Below, piece by piece: positions 1 to 9,009 of a stretch of 64,000 nt of DNA. Position 1 is the first letter of the stretch, and each line of letters starts with the position of its first letter. This DNA comes from Lithodes maja (Eukaryota; Arthropoda; Malacostraca; Decapoda; Lithodidae): contig JBAKBP010007624.1 in NCBI GenBank assembly GCA_037953745.1, positions 34,093 to 98,092 of the forward strand. Direction: 5' to 3'. A program made the translations under genes and the position numbers. Under the pieces are notes generated by a model. That model ran no database searches. It was given only the letters and a program-made list of their open reading frames with translations, and had not been told where the DNA came from.

Positions 1-285
1 CAGCAACTTTACCAGATTATATAAAGATTCTTAGGGTGGGGTGGGGTTTTCAGGCTCCCCTTCTCCCTCATGTTTACCCCATTACTTGTGAGACGCTAAA
101 ACGTTTGCCCCTGGAGTTTTGCGATTTTAAGACCTTATACTTGGGGTATAAGGTCTTAAAATCGCAAAACTCAAGGGGCAAACGTTTTAGCGTCTCACAA
201 GTAATGGGGTAAACATGAGGGAGAAGGGGAGCCTGAAAACCCCACCCCACCCTAAGAATCTTTATATAATCTGGTAAAGTTGCTG
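1..285. repeat. Near-perfect long palindrome (about 140-bp arms, 5-nt loop)
   Basis: Bases 1-140 are the reverse complement of 146-285 around a TTGGG loop at 141-145, with one mismatch seen near 110/176. The arm reaches the first base of the window, so the true arm may be longer. Wording in the arms (CTCATGTTTACCCC, GCGATTTTAAGACC) recurs in the fold-back-related repeat at 3466-3735, so this is probably a fold-back element end. A snap-back assembly artefact is the alternative. Confidence 0.9.
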
Positions 286-560
286 TGTGGTTTGTTTTGA
301 GATTAATGTGTGTTTTGCTTTGATATTGGCGTGTGTTTTGTTTTGAAATTGATGTGTTTTGATTAGAAATTGATTGATTTGTCAAGATTAAGACCTTTTG
401 TGTCATTTATGTGTCAATCATTTCCTGGAGAGCAATAGGAGGACCCAGCCTTTGGCCGAAACATTTTTCTACTGAAAAATGTACAAATTCATCTCGAAGG
501 GTTTTTTTGGGGGGGTTCTTTAAGCTTGATGGAGGCTTTTGGGGGGAAACTAACAAAGGA
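286..560 (+). repeat. Remnant of fold-back-associated repeat
   Basis: A TGTTTTG-rich stretch is followed by words shared with other copies at 3466-3735 and 6060-6170: TTTCCTGG, GAAAAATGTACAAATT and AAGCTTGATGGAGG. It directly continues the palindrome. No coding signal is seen. Confidence 0.6.
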
Positions 561-702
561 TAAGGGATGGAATTTGTGCTGTACCTAGTATCAGTGCATT
601 ACCACAAAGCCCACCGAAACGCCAAAAAAATACCCTCATTGTTTCCTGATTAATAGCACTGTATGAATATTCCCATATTCAAAAGTATACTACAGGGGGG
701 CA

Positions 703-762
703 GTGCCTAGTGAGTTAATTGCTCAATCGGTGGCGTTCTGAGAGTGATGGTTCGAGTTGAGA
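703..762 (+). repeat. tRNA-like SINE head or tRNA pseudogene
   Basis: TAGTGAGTTAATTG resembles a polymerase III A box. GGTTCGAGTT at about 749-758 resembles a B box. The acceptor arm does not pair convincingly, so this is a tRNA-derived repeat rather than a functional tRNA gene. The rest of the 760-1060 stretch holds nothing else recognised. Confidence 0.4.
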
Positions 763-1066
763 AAGTGAGACAGTGAAGCATAAAAGCGAAGCAGCCTCAG
801 AAGTGGGACTGCTTCGAGCCATGAGTGGGCAACCAAGAGCCTCGCGTCTGTGATGGCAGGTTGGCGAAGGCTGGTTCTAGCTCGTGCTTCACTTGTCTCA
901 CTTCCTAGACTGGAACAAGACCTCATGGACTTCACCTTGTTGAACGGTGAATATACAGGCTCTCAGCCTATGCCCAAGAAGGAGTAGTTGGAATATAGAA
1001 CAAAACAAAATAATAAATAAATAAATTAAGAAATCAATACAAATACCCCTTAACCCGTCAGCTCAC

Positions 1067-1157
1067 CTGGCAGAATCTCCGGGTTCCGGTTGAGGTGCGC
1101 GAAGTCCGGATTCTTGGCCAAGGTGAAGCTCATGTCCTTCGGTAAGTCCTTCAGCTT
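1067..1157 (-). CDS. Receptor-type PTP, exon opening the second phosphatase domain
   Basis: A 91-bp exon read on the minus strand. It starts after a TTAC-AG acceptor (1158-1159) and ends before a GTGAGC donor (1061-1066). It encodes about 30 residues ending LNRNPEILP. This matches the conserved start of a PTP catalytic domain, where a KNR-x-ILP-like segment follows a leader rich in F, A and K. Coming after a complete first-domain C-terminus at 2856-2987, it implies a tandem two-domain receptor-type PTP. Receptor PTPs dephosphorylate phosphotyrosine proteins below the plasma membrane, and the second domain is often regulatory. The remaining second-domain exons lie beyond base 1. The subfamily is not assigned. 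Confidence 0.7.
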
Positions 1158-1201
1158 CTGTAACACGTAAAGATAGGCTCTCAGTTAACCCCTCTGTAGT
1201 A

Positions 1202-1386
1202 TGTCCCCTACTAACTTCCTAGTCCTGCCACGTTAGTGGCAGGGCAGTAGTTCCCTTTCCAATGTTCCCTTACCCACTCTAAACCACTGTTTGGACACTT
1301 GATCCTCAGTGTTTTGGAGGACAAGTAGCCTAGAAGAGTCACTAGATCTGTTGTTGCTTGATTTCCTTTGTACTCCTTTGTACTAC
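1202..1386 (+). mobile_element. 3'-end-only fragment of the CR1-like LINE A
   Basis: This matches, in the opposite orientation, the 3' untranslated end of the LINE at 14958-15160. Shared words include ACCACTGTTTGGACACTTG and TCCTCAGTGTTTTGG. It ends in the same short tandem tail, CCTTTGTACT repeated. Extreme 5' truncation of this kind is usual for CR1 insertions. Confidence 0.85.
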
Positions 1387-2455
1387 AATGTAGTAGTAAC
1401 CACATTTTTGTATTTCTATGTTGTCTTATATTATGTTCAGAGTTGAGTTTTGAACTGTATTTATGATATAATTTCCCCCTGTGACACCCTTCAAGATTAT
1501 CACACATTTAATTAAGTTAAACCCCTTCAACATGATGACGCCTTTTTACCCTTGATTCTGGCTGAAGTTAGATGATTATATGTATTTAAAGAAGAACCCA
1601 TGTTATTCAGAGGGTTTATTGTTGAAATTTTACTTGAACACTCATTGAACGATGCCAAGGAGAAAAAGAGCAACACATATAATCATGATAAGGATGTGCC
1701 ATTATCATCTCGCTTTACAGCTACATCAGGTCACACCGAAGAACCTGAATTAAAAAAAATAACGTGTCAGTAAAACATATTTTAAGGCCCTACCCCACAT
1801 GGTGTTTCTCTTATCACGAATACAGATGATGCCCTATTTCTCTGTGATATCAGTCAAAGAGTGTTCAAGTCGACATACTCTCTTTGATGACCTCCAACAG
1901 CCGATGATATGAACATATGGAGTGACCACAAGCCTGACGAAATTTTAATTGTCATGTCTGGAGAGCTTGAAGTCAAATGTGAAAAGACAATTATTGCCTG
2001 GCCATGTCCATGGGCCAGGATATATACCATGCTAAGTATACTGATGGTGATTGTAAGTTACCACAACATATTTTACTTTGCACATTGCACAACTATTATA
2101 AATAATGTTTGCAGCAACAAATACAACAAACCTTCTCAATTGCCTTGGTCACTGTAAAGCTTATGATCTTGGTTTACATCACTGCATGAACAGGGTTGAC
2201 TCCATTGATGCGGGCCACATGCCTATACAGCCGAAGCTGGTGCTCATGGATAATATGTCTTAAATCAGTTTCAGAGAGTAGGGGCTGATTTGAAATGTGG
2301 TCATACCAATGGTAGCCTGTGATCCTGAATCAACACTTGGTACCAAAGGAGGTGATAGGTCTCTCCAAAACACCATTGAGTGTCCATCACTTGTATTCTT
2401 AAACCAATCTTTACCTTCTCAGCACCTGATCCCTAAAAAATATTGTTATTATTGT
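1387..2455. other. PTP intron, no recognised element
   Basis: AT-rich intronic DNA between PTP exons. The short open frames here (for example 1909-2157) have no recognisable domain, no splice context and no compositional support. A partial, weaker copy of the 82-bp repeat begins at its right edge. Confidence 0.5.
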
Positions 2456-2855
2456 TATCAAAAGAATGGAGAAAGCACGGAGGAAGGGAAGGTGATCACA
2501 GAGCTCCTCCAGAAGCCACATATTTTACCTTGTACTGCTGTAGAAGGATGGAGTCTGTATGGAGGGAGGGAAGGAGATTACTGAACTCCTCCAGAAGCCA
2601 CATACTTTACCTTGTACTGCTGCAGAAGGATGGAGTCAGCAAGGAGAGAGGGGAGGCGGTCACAGAACTCCCCAGATGCCCAATATTTTACCTTGTACTG
2701 CTGCAGAAGGATGGAGTCAGCACGGAGGCAGGGCAGGCGCTCACAGAACTCCTCCAGAAGCCATATACTTTACCTTGTACTGTTGTAGAAGGATGGAATC
2801 AGCACGGAGAGAGGGCAGGCGCTCACATAACTCCTCCAGAAGCCATATACTTTAC
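2456..2855 (-). repeat. 82-bp tandem repeat derived from a PTP exon end plus its splice donor
   Basis: About five units with starts spaced 81-82 bp (AAGGATGGA-like words near 2461, 2544, 2626, 2707 and 2789, with the genuine exon copy at 2871). Each unit on the minus strand is the last ~60 bp of the exon at 2856-2987, followed by the donor AAG/GTAAA and about 15 bp of intron. The array lies immediately downstream of the genuine donor, so it fills the start of the next intron. Unit divergence is about 5-20 percent. 82 is not a multiple of three. Confidence 0.9.
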
Positions 2856-2987
2856 CTTGTAGTGCTGCAGAAGGATGGAGTCAGCACGGAGGGAGGGCAG
2901 GCGCTCACAGAACTCCCCAGATGCCACGCTGGTCTGCTCTCCGTACAGTATCTCCTGCAACAGCTCGTGGGCGAACTTGTACTGTAT
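2856..2987 (-). CDS. Receptor-type PTP, C-terminal exon of first phosphatase domain
   Basis: A 132-bp (44-codon), phase-0 exon on the minus strand. Acceptor AG at 2988-2989 follows a pyrimidine-rich CGTCCCCAC, and the donor is GTAAAG at 2850-2855. The product begins IQYKFAHELLQEILYG. This is the conserved final helix of a PTP domain, normally reading Q-Y-x-F-x-H/Y after the active-site exon. It ends in a linker containing FCERLPSLRAD, typical of the spacer between the two domains of receptor PTPs. The preceding exon at 3836-3971 ends RPRLVENT, so the join VENT-IQYKF is in frame. The exon's 3' end and donor were copied into the adjacent tandem array. Confidence 0.85.
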
Positions 2988-3392
2988 CTGTGGGGACGTG
3001 GGGGTAATATTAGCTCAGTCCACGTGTTTACTATTTTATGTTTTGACTCGAAGGAGATTCTTGGGCTTAATTCTTTAAAAGCTAGCTGGAGGGCTACTGT
3101 AGGGGCAAAAAAAAAATAAAAAAAATAAAAAAAAAATAATAATAATAATAACATAATATACAAAATAACCCCTTCTGTACCGGCAACGTCTTTTTCTTTT
3201 TCTTCTGTTTTTATTTAGACGATTTTATACAGTTTAAGAAGCACATGTGGTAGAAAAAAGGGTTGAGTGGGATAGTTCGAAGCCTGTTAATTGCTGGAGG
3301 CCGTTTTTAAACTGAATAAAATTGTCTAATAGTAGCCAGAATAAAGTTAAAAGACATCACCGGTACAATAACAAAAAGAAGAGAATCCTTAA
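2988..3392. other. PTP intron with A-rich tract
   Basis: Contains an A-rich run and an (AAT)n stretch at about 3108-3155. Nothing else is recognised. Confidence 0.5.
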
Positions 3393-3441
3393 AACCCTTG
3401 ACTGTTAACAGTGCCGAGTGAGTGAAGGAAGTGTTACCGTT
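3393..3441 (-). repeat. Duplicated exon-intron boundary of the PTP active-site exon
   Basis: ACTGTTAACAGTG followed by GAGTGAAGGAAGTGTTACCG repeats the bases spanning the donor of the exon at 3836-3971. It lies about 400 bp further into the following intron. It carries the GTAACACTTCC donor and its downstream intron but only a few exon bases. Confidence 0.75.
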
Positions 3442-3465
3442 TTTCTGGACTTCCTTCTCCCTCAT

Positions 3466-3735
3466 GTTTAGCCCAACTAGTTTTGAGATTATAAGACGTT
3501 CGGCCCATTAGTTTGGCGATTTTAACACCTTTTGCCCCATTTCGTTGTCAATTTTAAGACCTTTCAAGCCATTTAGGTGTTGATTTTTTCCTGGCGAACG
3601 ATAGAGAGCCTGCAATTTTAAGAGAAATCGGCCTTCAGCCGGGAGATTTGTCTACCGAAAAATGTACAAATTTATCTTGAAAGGGGGTCTAGGGTTTTTT
3701 TCTTCTAAGCTTGATGGAGGTCTAGGGAGGAAACT
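3466..3735 (+). repeat. Fold-back family half-element
   Basis: Shares CTCATGTTTA, TTTTTCCTGGCGA, AGCCGGGAGATTTGTC, AAAATGTACAAATTT and AAGCTTGATGGAGGTCTAGG with the repeats at 430-545 and 6060-6170, and partly with the palindromes at 6175 and 8341. Only one arm is present. Intronic. Confidence 0.6.
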
Positions 3736-3835
3736 AAAAAATATATGAATAAATGAATTAATAGTCCAAACAAACGGTCAGTCTCCCCTTAATCCTTTAC
3801 TGTTAACAGTGACTAGTGAGTGAAGGAAGTGTTAC

Positions 3836-3971
3836 CGTGTTTTCGACCAGCCTGGGCCTGCTGGTTCTGAGGGAGCTGAGAGCATCGTGCGGGTTAAGGC
3901 ACTTTTTGATCTTCAGGTGTTCCAGCAACCACAGTACCAGGATCACGGTACCAGTACGACCGATACCAGCG
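3836..3971 (-). CDS. Receptor-type PTP, active-site (signature) exon
   Basis: A 136-bp exon on the minus strand, with acceptor TTTCAG (AG at 3972-3973) and donor GTAACA (3830-3835). The two bases AG that end the previous exon complete the serine codon, giving HC-SAGIGRTGT. This is the PTP signature HCx5R with nucleophilic Cys, phosphate-binding loop and Arg. The exon continues through LVLWLLEHLKIKKC to LRTSRPRLVENT, the region just before the Q-loop exon. All catalytic residues visible here are intact. The join to the next exon (2856-2987) is phase 0. Its donor region has been partly duplicated at 3393-3441. Confidence 0.9.
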
Positions 3972-4246
3972 CTGAAACAAAACAATGAATAAATAGATAA
4001 ATAAATAAAAAATGGTCTTAAAACAATAAATAAATTGATAAATAATTAAAAATCGTCTAAGTTAATTCATTTCAGGTAGGCCAGAAATCATGGGCCCTAA
4101 CCTCTGTAACTCAAAAAGGCCTGGAGCAAATGGGATGTATATATTGTTAACCAAAATGGAACAAAACAAATACAATCATCATTACTCGGTTTTATCTCAG
4201 CTGAAAGTAAACTGTAGCCTTTAGCAACTGATGTATCTATATTTAA

Positions 4247-4640
4247 CCCGTGGAGCCCCGGCTAGTTTTGTAATGTTTGTTCACCAGAACCCGGCCGGTT
4301 TTCAAAAAATGGTTTTATTCCAGAAACAATAGCGAATGGGTTAGGAATGAAGGAAAAACCACGAAAAACCGCTCAAAAAGCTTAAAAAATGGTCCTACAG
4401 AGCCCCCGAAAACGTATTTTACAAGAGTAAAAAAATTGAAGGCAATTACCCCAAAAAAACAGGTTATTGCGCGCTCACGCGCACGCACGTGGACTTTGAG
4501 AGTTTTCAATCATCGGCACGGTTGCGTGGGATACGTACACAGTTCCCATACAAATCTGAGCCCTCTTGAGTGGCTACACCTGAGGTTACGGTCGGCGCAA
4601 TTAGGGTGACGCGTCAGGCGCGTCGCTGGGGCTGTACGGG
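4247..4640. mobile_element. TTAA-flanked MITE, family 1 (394 bp)
   Basis: Bounded on both sides by TTAA (4243-4246 and 4641-4644). The left end is CCCGTGGAGCCCCGGC and the right end reads, inverted, CCCGTACAGCCCCAGC, giving imperfect terminal inverted repeats. TTAA duplication with a CCC start is the hallmark of piggyBac-group DNA transposons. No transposase reading frame is present, so it is non-autonomous. It is intronic to the PTP gene. Confidence 0.8.
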
Positions 4641-4807
4641 TTAAGGGGAAAATATGAAATGACTATGATTAGGCATCATATTAAAGCTAAGTTTTCTTAA
4701 TCAACAAAATATTTTGCAACCAAATATTCGTAATAGCTGAAGAATTAACCCTTTGAAGATTATAAGATGTGTTGACAGTTTATTAATATACTGTATATCA
4801 TTAATAG

Positions 4808-4944
4808 TACTCTGGTATTGGGCCTCCAGTTTAAGGGGTAGACCAATGGGGTTCTGGGATGCACTATGACACACAGACACACACACACACACCTACACAA
4901 ACACAGACATATATACTCACCTACAGTAATAGCCCCCTAGTATT

Positions 4945-4985
<41 letters not shown>

Positions 4986-5034
4986 CACAAACACAGACAT
5001 ATATACTCACCTACAGTAATAGCCCCCTAGTATT

Positions 5035-5090
<56 letters not shown>

Positions 5091-5100
5091 CTACACAAAC
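4808..5100 (-). repeat. (AC)n microsatellite interleaved with degenerate copies of the PTP WPD-exon
   Basis: On the minus strand 4808-4866 encodes a diverged QNPIGLPL segment matching QNPIGLAL of the exon at 5742-5866. Two further short copies (about 4905-4945 and 4995-5040) repeat the last ~25 exon bases and a GTGAGTATAT donor. Between them lie (AC)n tracts at 4866-4900, 4947-4982 and 5037-5088. The order suggests repeated duplication of the exon's 3' end into its downstream intron. Confidence 0.75.
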
Positions 5101-5127
5101 AGACATATGTATTATTATCATTATTAT

Positions 5128-5694
5128 TGTCGGGAATAGGGTAATGATCCCGACAGGTTTTGGTCCAATAGGACATTTGAATTTGGCGGTATCGTATCGC
5201 TTGTACGATTTCGCCTGGTTCTTTGTGTATTGTAGTTTATTCTTAAGTTAGGTTAAATATTAACTGTAATGTATAAATATCTACATCAGCTCTAGATGTA
5301 TTATGAAACCAAGTTATGGGTTATAATTATTATGAGCCGGCAGCCATATGTAATTTCGCGAAGCGATCGGACGCCGGCCCTTCAGTCTCTCAATCAACAC
5401 CATACCGTCAACATCTCCTCCCCCGGCTCTGACTCAACCCACAGTTCACCATGTGCTACAACTACTAATAATTATAACAACAGTCCTACATCACCAGTCC
5501 TCTAAGCTAAGTTCATTGTATCGATATTGTATTATGTGAACATTCCTACATGTCATGCAATTGAACTAGCCGTGTGTGGGGGACTGGATTATACCCATCG
5601 ACGAATACCTCGTTGGTAATTATATTATATAACTATTTGTTGGGATATATCATGTACCAGTGATGAAATTTAACCGTTATCTAAATTCCCGACA
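5128..5694. mobile_element. Solo LTR (567 bp)
   Basis: Begins TGTCGGGAAT and ends ATTCCCGACA, a perfect 10-bp TG...CA inverted terminus. It is flanked by a 5-bp duplication ATTAT (5123-5127 and 5695-5699). It sits within an (ATT)n tract in a PTP intron. No internal region remains, so it probably arose by LTR-LTR recombination. It is unlike the Gypsy LTR at 36680-38523, and the superfamily is unassigned. Confidence 0.8.
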
Positions 5695-5733
<39 letters not shown>

Positions 5734-5741
5734 ATACCCAC

Positions 5742-5866
5742 CTACAATGTACAGTAATAACCCCCTGATATTGGGCTGCCAGTACCTCCTTCAACATGAG
5801 GGCTAGACCAATGGGGTTCTGGGGTACACTGTGGTCTGGCCAGGCGGTGTACTGGTACTGATCAAC
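5742..5866 (-). CDS. Receptor-type PTP, WPD-loop exon
   Basis: A 125-bp exon (41 codons plus 2 bases) on the minus strand. The acceptor AG (5867-5868) follows an almost pure C tract that is the G run at 5872-5893 on the plus strand. The donor is GTGGGT at 5736-5741. It encodes VDQYQYTAWPDHSVPQNP, then a helix and GVITVHC. WPD is the mobile catalytic-acid loop of class I PTPs (general acid Asp), and VHC is the start of the signature motif completed by the next exon. Serine replaces the usual glycine after WPDH. Degenerate copies of this exon lie at 4808-5040. Confidence 0.9.
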
Positions 5867-6467
5867 CTATGGGGGGGGTGGGGGGGGGGGGGGAATAGCA
5901 TTATCTTCTTTTTTTATTATCTTTTTTTTTTAGACTTCCATCAAGCCATAACATAATTATAGTCATAGACACATGCTTCTCTCAGTTTAAGTTTATTGAC
6001 TTTTTTTTGTTTATGTTGGCTCCCTAGACCTCCATTTAGCTTAAGATAATACCTCAAACATTCCCCGACAAGATAAATTTGTGCATTTTTCAGTAGAAAA
6101 ATACCGAGCCTTTAACTTAGGAGGAACCGGCCATCAGCCGGGAAATTTGTCTACCAAAGAATGTACAAGTTTAAGGGAGGCCACCTCGCTTTGTTTCTCT
6201 TTCTCTCCCTCTCTCTTTGGCTTATATCCATTCGGCCCCATTCACCCTACTCTTTTAAGACGTTAACCCCCATCCAGGTGTCAATTTTTTCCTGGCGAGC
6301 GGTAGCGAGCCAGCATATATATATATTTTTGCTTTACAGCAACCTAAATTTGTACATTTTTCAATAGAATGTTTTTTCTGGCGAAGCCGGATTTCTCTCA
6401 TACAATGCTGGCTCGCTATCGCTCGCCAGGAAGAAATCGACACCTGGATGGGGATAAACGTCTTTAA

Positions 6468-7831
6468 CCCTTTACCGGGCGAGGAACCATATATGGTAAC
6501 TTAAATGGGCGTCCAAAAGGGCGCTCCCAAGCCGCCCGGTGTGTGTCTGCCACCACGTCATCATGCCTCAGCCAATCACCGATGATCAGGCTACTCACGT
6601 GGGTATGGTGTAAGAGCTGATGCCATCTCAGTATTGGTTGAGAGCAACTCGAAGTTCAGTTGCAGGCCAGACATGAAGAAAGTAGGATCTCAGCGATTTT
6701 TCTCTTGACGCCCTCGACCCTAGCTCATCACGTAATATCGGTAAGTTGATAATAATCTGATATTATGCAGTTGAATAGTTGTACTATAACCTGATATAGT
6801 TGTCATTTACGTGGAACATACGGAAATTGGTGAAATTTGTTTGCAAAAAAGTGAATGATCAAATATGGACATGCGCCCGGTAAGGGGTAAAGCCCAAGTG
6901 ATCATATATGGACTTACGCCCGGTAGCCTATAGAATTGAAATGACTAAATATGATCATTTCGCCCGGTAAGGGGTTGTACTCCCAAGTTACATAAAACCA
7001 TATAACTTTGATGATAGTTACCCAAACCAGCATGGCACATGGCCACAACTTGGGTAGGGATTATAGAATGCTCAACATAGAAATAAATGACCGATTTCTA
7101 TTATTTCCTCATAAGTGTACAGTGAAATAAATATGAGTTTGGTAAGTTTAGTGAGTTCACAAATATTTTAGTGAGTTCACATATATTTTTGATATTGTGA
7201 GGCATATACTGAAGTTTTTTTGAGATATGAGTACTGTCACATAAAGAAATACCAATTTTCATGGGGATCCTATGCCCAAAATTTGCTGACATTCATTGGT
7301 CAGGGGGAACCTCTGCCAAATTTTGCTGGAATTCATTGTCCATGGGGAACCTATGCCAAAATGTTGCTGGAATTCTGTGTTCATGGGGAAGCTATGCCCA
7401 AATGTTGCTGGAATTACTTGTTCAGGGGGAACCTATGTCCAATTTGTTTTTTTGGAATTAATTATTCATGGGGTACCAGACAGTGTCTGGGTTGTGAAAA
7501 GTACCTAAACTAAAATATTCATATATAATCTATGTATATACTTATTAAAATAAAACGCTTATGTTTGGGTAATATAATGATATCACTGTTATTCTGTGTA
7601 TTTTGTTTACCTTAAATTTACATTTTCAATATAGCATAATTCAAGATTATTTTTACCCTAGACCGGCGCTTGTCCATATATGATCACTTCGTCAACCTCG
7701 ATTTGCTAATTCAATATGCAAAAATGTGAAAAAAAATCATAAGCAAAAATACCTTAGAATTAGGTCTACTTTCATGGTCTAGGGTCATAAAATGAAATTT
7801 CTAAGTATTTCTATGAGTGCCCGGTAAAGGG
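6468..7831. mobile_element. piggyBac-like non-autonomous transposon, family 2 (1,364 bp)
   Basis: Flanked by TTAA at 6464-6467 and 7832-7835. The termini are CCCTTTACCGGGC and its exact inverse GCCCGGTAAAGGG. Removing the element plus one TTAA restores the sequence seen in the related fold-back at 8341-8722 (around ACGTCTTAAAACAGTTGG). Internal copies of CGCCCGGTA near 6870, 6927 and 6960, and of CATATATGATCA-like words, form subterminal repeats. There is no transposase ORF. The short frames at 7220-7513 only translate a tandem repeat. Confidence 0.9.
7258..7475 (+). repeat. 41-bp tandem repeat inside the TTAA transposon
   Basis: Units begin with TTCATGGGGAACCTATGCCC-like words at about 7260, 7301, 7341, 7382, 7423 and 7467. 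Each contains TTGCTGGAATT. The open frames across it are a consequence of the repeat and not evidence of a gene. Confidence 0.85.
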
Positions 7832-7926
7832 TTAAACAGTTGGCTGAATGGGGCCGAATGGATACAAGCCAAAGAAAGAGAGAAAAGGAGAGAGAGAAAT
7901 AAAAAAAATACGGTGACCCCCCTTAG

Positions 7927-8336
7927 CTCAAACAGGGGTCTTCAGGGTATTATCTGTAGCTTGGTGGAGGTCTAGGAAGCGTACTGAAGAAACAAAAAAA
8001 TACAAACAAATTACAATTAGAATACAAAATAACTAATTAATATAAAAATAGTATAATTATTCATTTATACATAAGTTAAAATAATTAATAAAGACAATTA
8101 GAGTATAATTTTTTTTTTTTTTTTTTTTTTTAAAAGAGACAATGAACGGAGGAAGGAAAAACAAAGATAAAACACAAATTTGTCTAGATACAACTGAGAA
8201 AATATAAATGAATACAAAACAAAATTAAATAAATAAACAAATGAAACTAGAAACAATATAATCATTATATCGAAACACTAATGAAATTATATACATCAAT
8301 AAAACTAAAAACCGTCTAATTATTTGTCCACACACA
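7927..8336. other. PTP intron, AT-rich
   Basis: Contains the tail AGCTTGGTGGAGGTCTAGG of the fold-back-associated repeat near 7960 and a poly(T) run at about 8109-8130. Nothing else is recognised. Confidence 0.5.
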
Positions 8337-8340
8337 TTAA

Positions 8341-8722
8341 GGGAGCCCACCTCGCTTAGTTTCTCTTTCTCTCCCTCTCTCTTTTTGGCTTGTACCTAGT
8401 TGGCCATTCAGCCTACTGTTTTAAGACGTTTACCCCGATCCAGGTGTCAATATTTTCCTGGTGAGTGGTAGCGAGCCAGCGTATATATTTTTTTGTTTTG
8501 ACAGCTTGCTAAATTTGTACAGTTTACGATAGAAAAATTTCTCCGGCGAAGCCGGATTTCTCCATAAAATGCTGGCTCGCTATAGCACGCCAGGAAGAAA
8601 TCGACACCTGGATGGGGATAAACGTCTTAAAACAGTTGGCTGTATAGGGACCAATGGATACAAGCCAGGGAAAGAGAGAAAAGGAGAGAAAGATAAAACA
8701 AAAAAAAAGCCAGTGACCCCCC
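8341..8722. mobile_element. Fold-back element copy 2, intact (382 bp)
   Basis: The two arms (from GGGAGCCCACCTCGC to AGCGAGCCAGC, and from TGCTGGCTCGCT to GTGACCCCCC) are inverted repeats around a centre near 8530. It is flanked by TTAA on both sides (8337-8340 and 8723-8726). It is non-coding and closely related to the element at 6175-7922. Confidence 0.8.
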
Positions 8723-8845
8723 TTAATTAAGCTAAAAACCGTCTAATTCTTTGTCTGTAAGTTATTTGGTCTCTATAATTGGGTCTGTCGTCCCTGTTTT
8801 GGTTTGTTTATTTTGCCAAGTTTTACATTATAATAAATACATTAC

Positions 8846-8899
8846 CATTCTCGTTTCATTGCCCAGGGTCACTTGAAACTTGCGATGAATGAAGTCCAT
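8846..8899 (-). CDS. Receptor-type PTP, short exon with FIHRKF
   Basis: A 54-bp, 18-codon, phase-0 exon on the minus strand. The acceptor is TTATTTCAG (AG at 8900-8901) and the donor is GTAATG (8840-8845). It encodes MDFIHRKFQVTLGNETRM. This is the beta-strand region that in PTP domains reads Y-x-x-R-x-F-x-(L/V)-x-x-x-x-x-x-E-T-R just before the WPD exon. The exon before it (21139-21225) ends NTEVK and the one after begins VDQYQYTAWPD, both in phase. It is small, but frame, motif order and splice sites all agree. Confidence 0.8.
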
Positions 8900-8904
8900 C
8901 TGAA

Positions 8905-8915
8905 ATAATAATACA

Positions 8916-8953
<38 letters not shown>

Positions 8954-9005
8954 TAATAATTATAATAATATTAATAATAATAAGAAGAACAACAACAACA
9001 AGTCT
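8905..9005. repeat. (AAT)n/(AAC)n microsatellite
   Basis: AAT-type repeats grade into AAC at the right, directly before the truncated 5' end of the LINE at 9010. Confidence 0.9.
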
Positions 9006-9009
9006 TAAG

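Larger units (their letters stand above)
6175..7922. mobile_element. Fold-back element copy 1, interrupted by a TTAA transposon
   Basis: The left arm 6175-6355 contains GGCTTATATCCATTCGGCCC and CCAGGTGTCAATTTTTTCCT. The right arm is the reverse complement, split into 6362-6463 and 7836-7922 by the 1.36-kb element at 6468-7831. It starts next to TTAA (6171-6174) and ends before TTAG (7923-7926). No ORF is seen. The same element is found uninterrupted at 8341-8722. Confidence 0.8.

Noticed and set aside
1909..2157. 82-codon plus-strand ORF
   Set aside because: Intronic, no domain or splice signals; expected by chance in AT-rich DNA.
2456..2935. CRISPR-like array
   Set aside because: The 82-bp units are tandem with no unique spacers, derive from a host exon, and the DNA is eukaryotic.
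4859..5251. 130-codon plus-strand frame through (AC)n repeats
   Set aside because: Translation of dinucleotide repeats (THTHTH); the underlying unit is exon-tail duplication on the other strand.
7220..7513. Overlapping plus-strand ORFs of 66-97 codons
   Set aside because: All follow a 41-bp tandem repeat inside a non-autonomous transposon; no domain.
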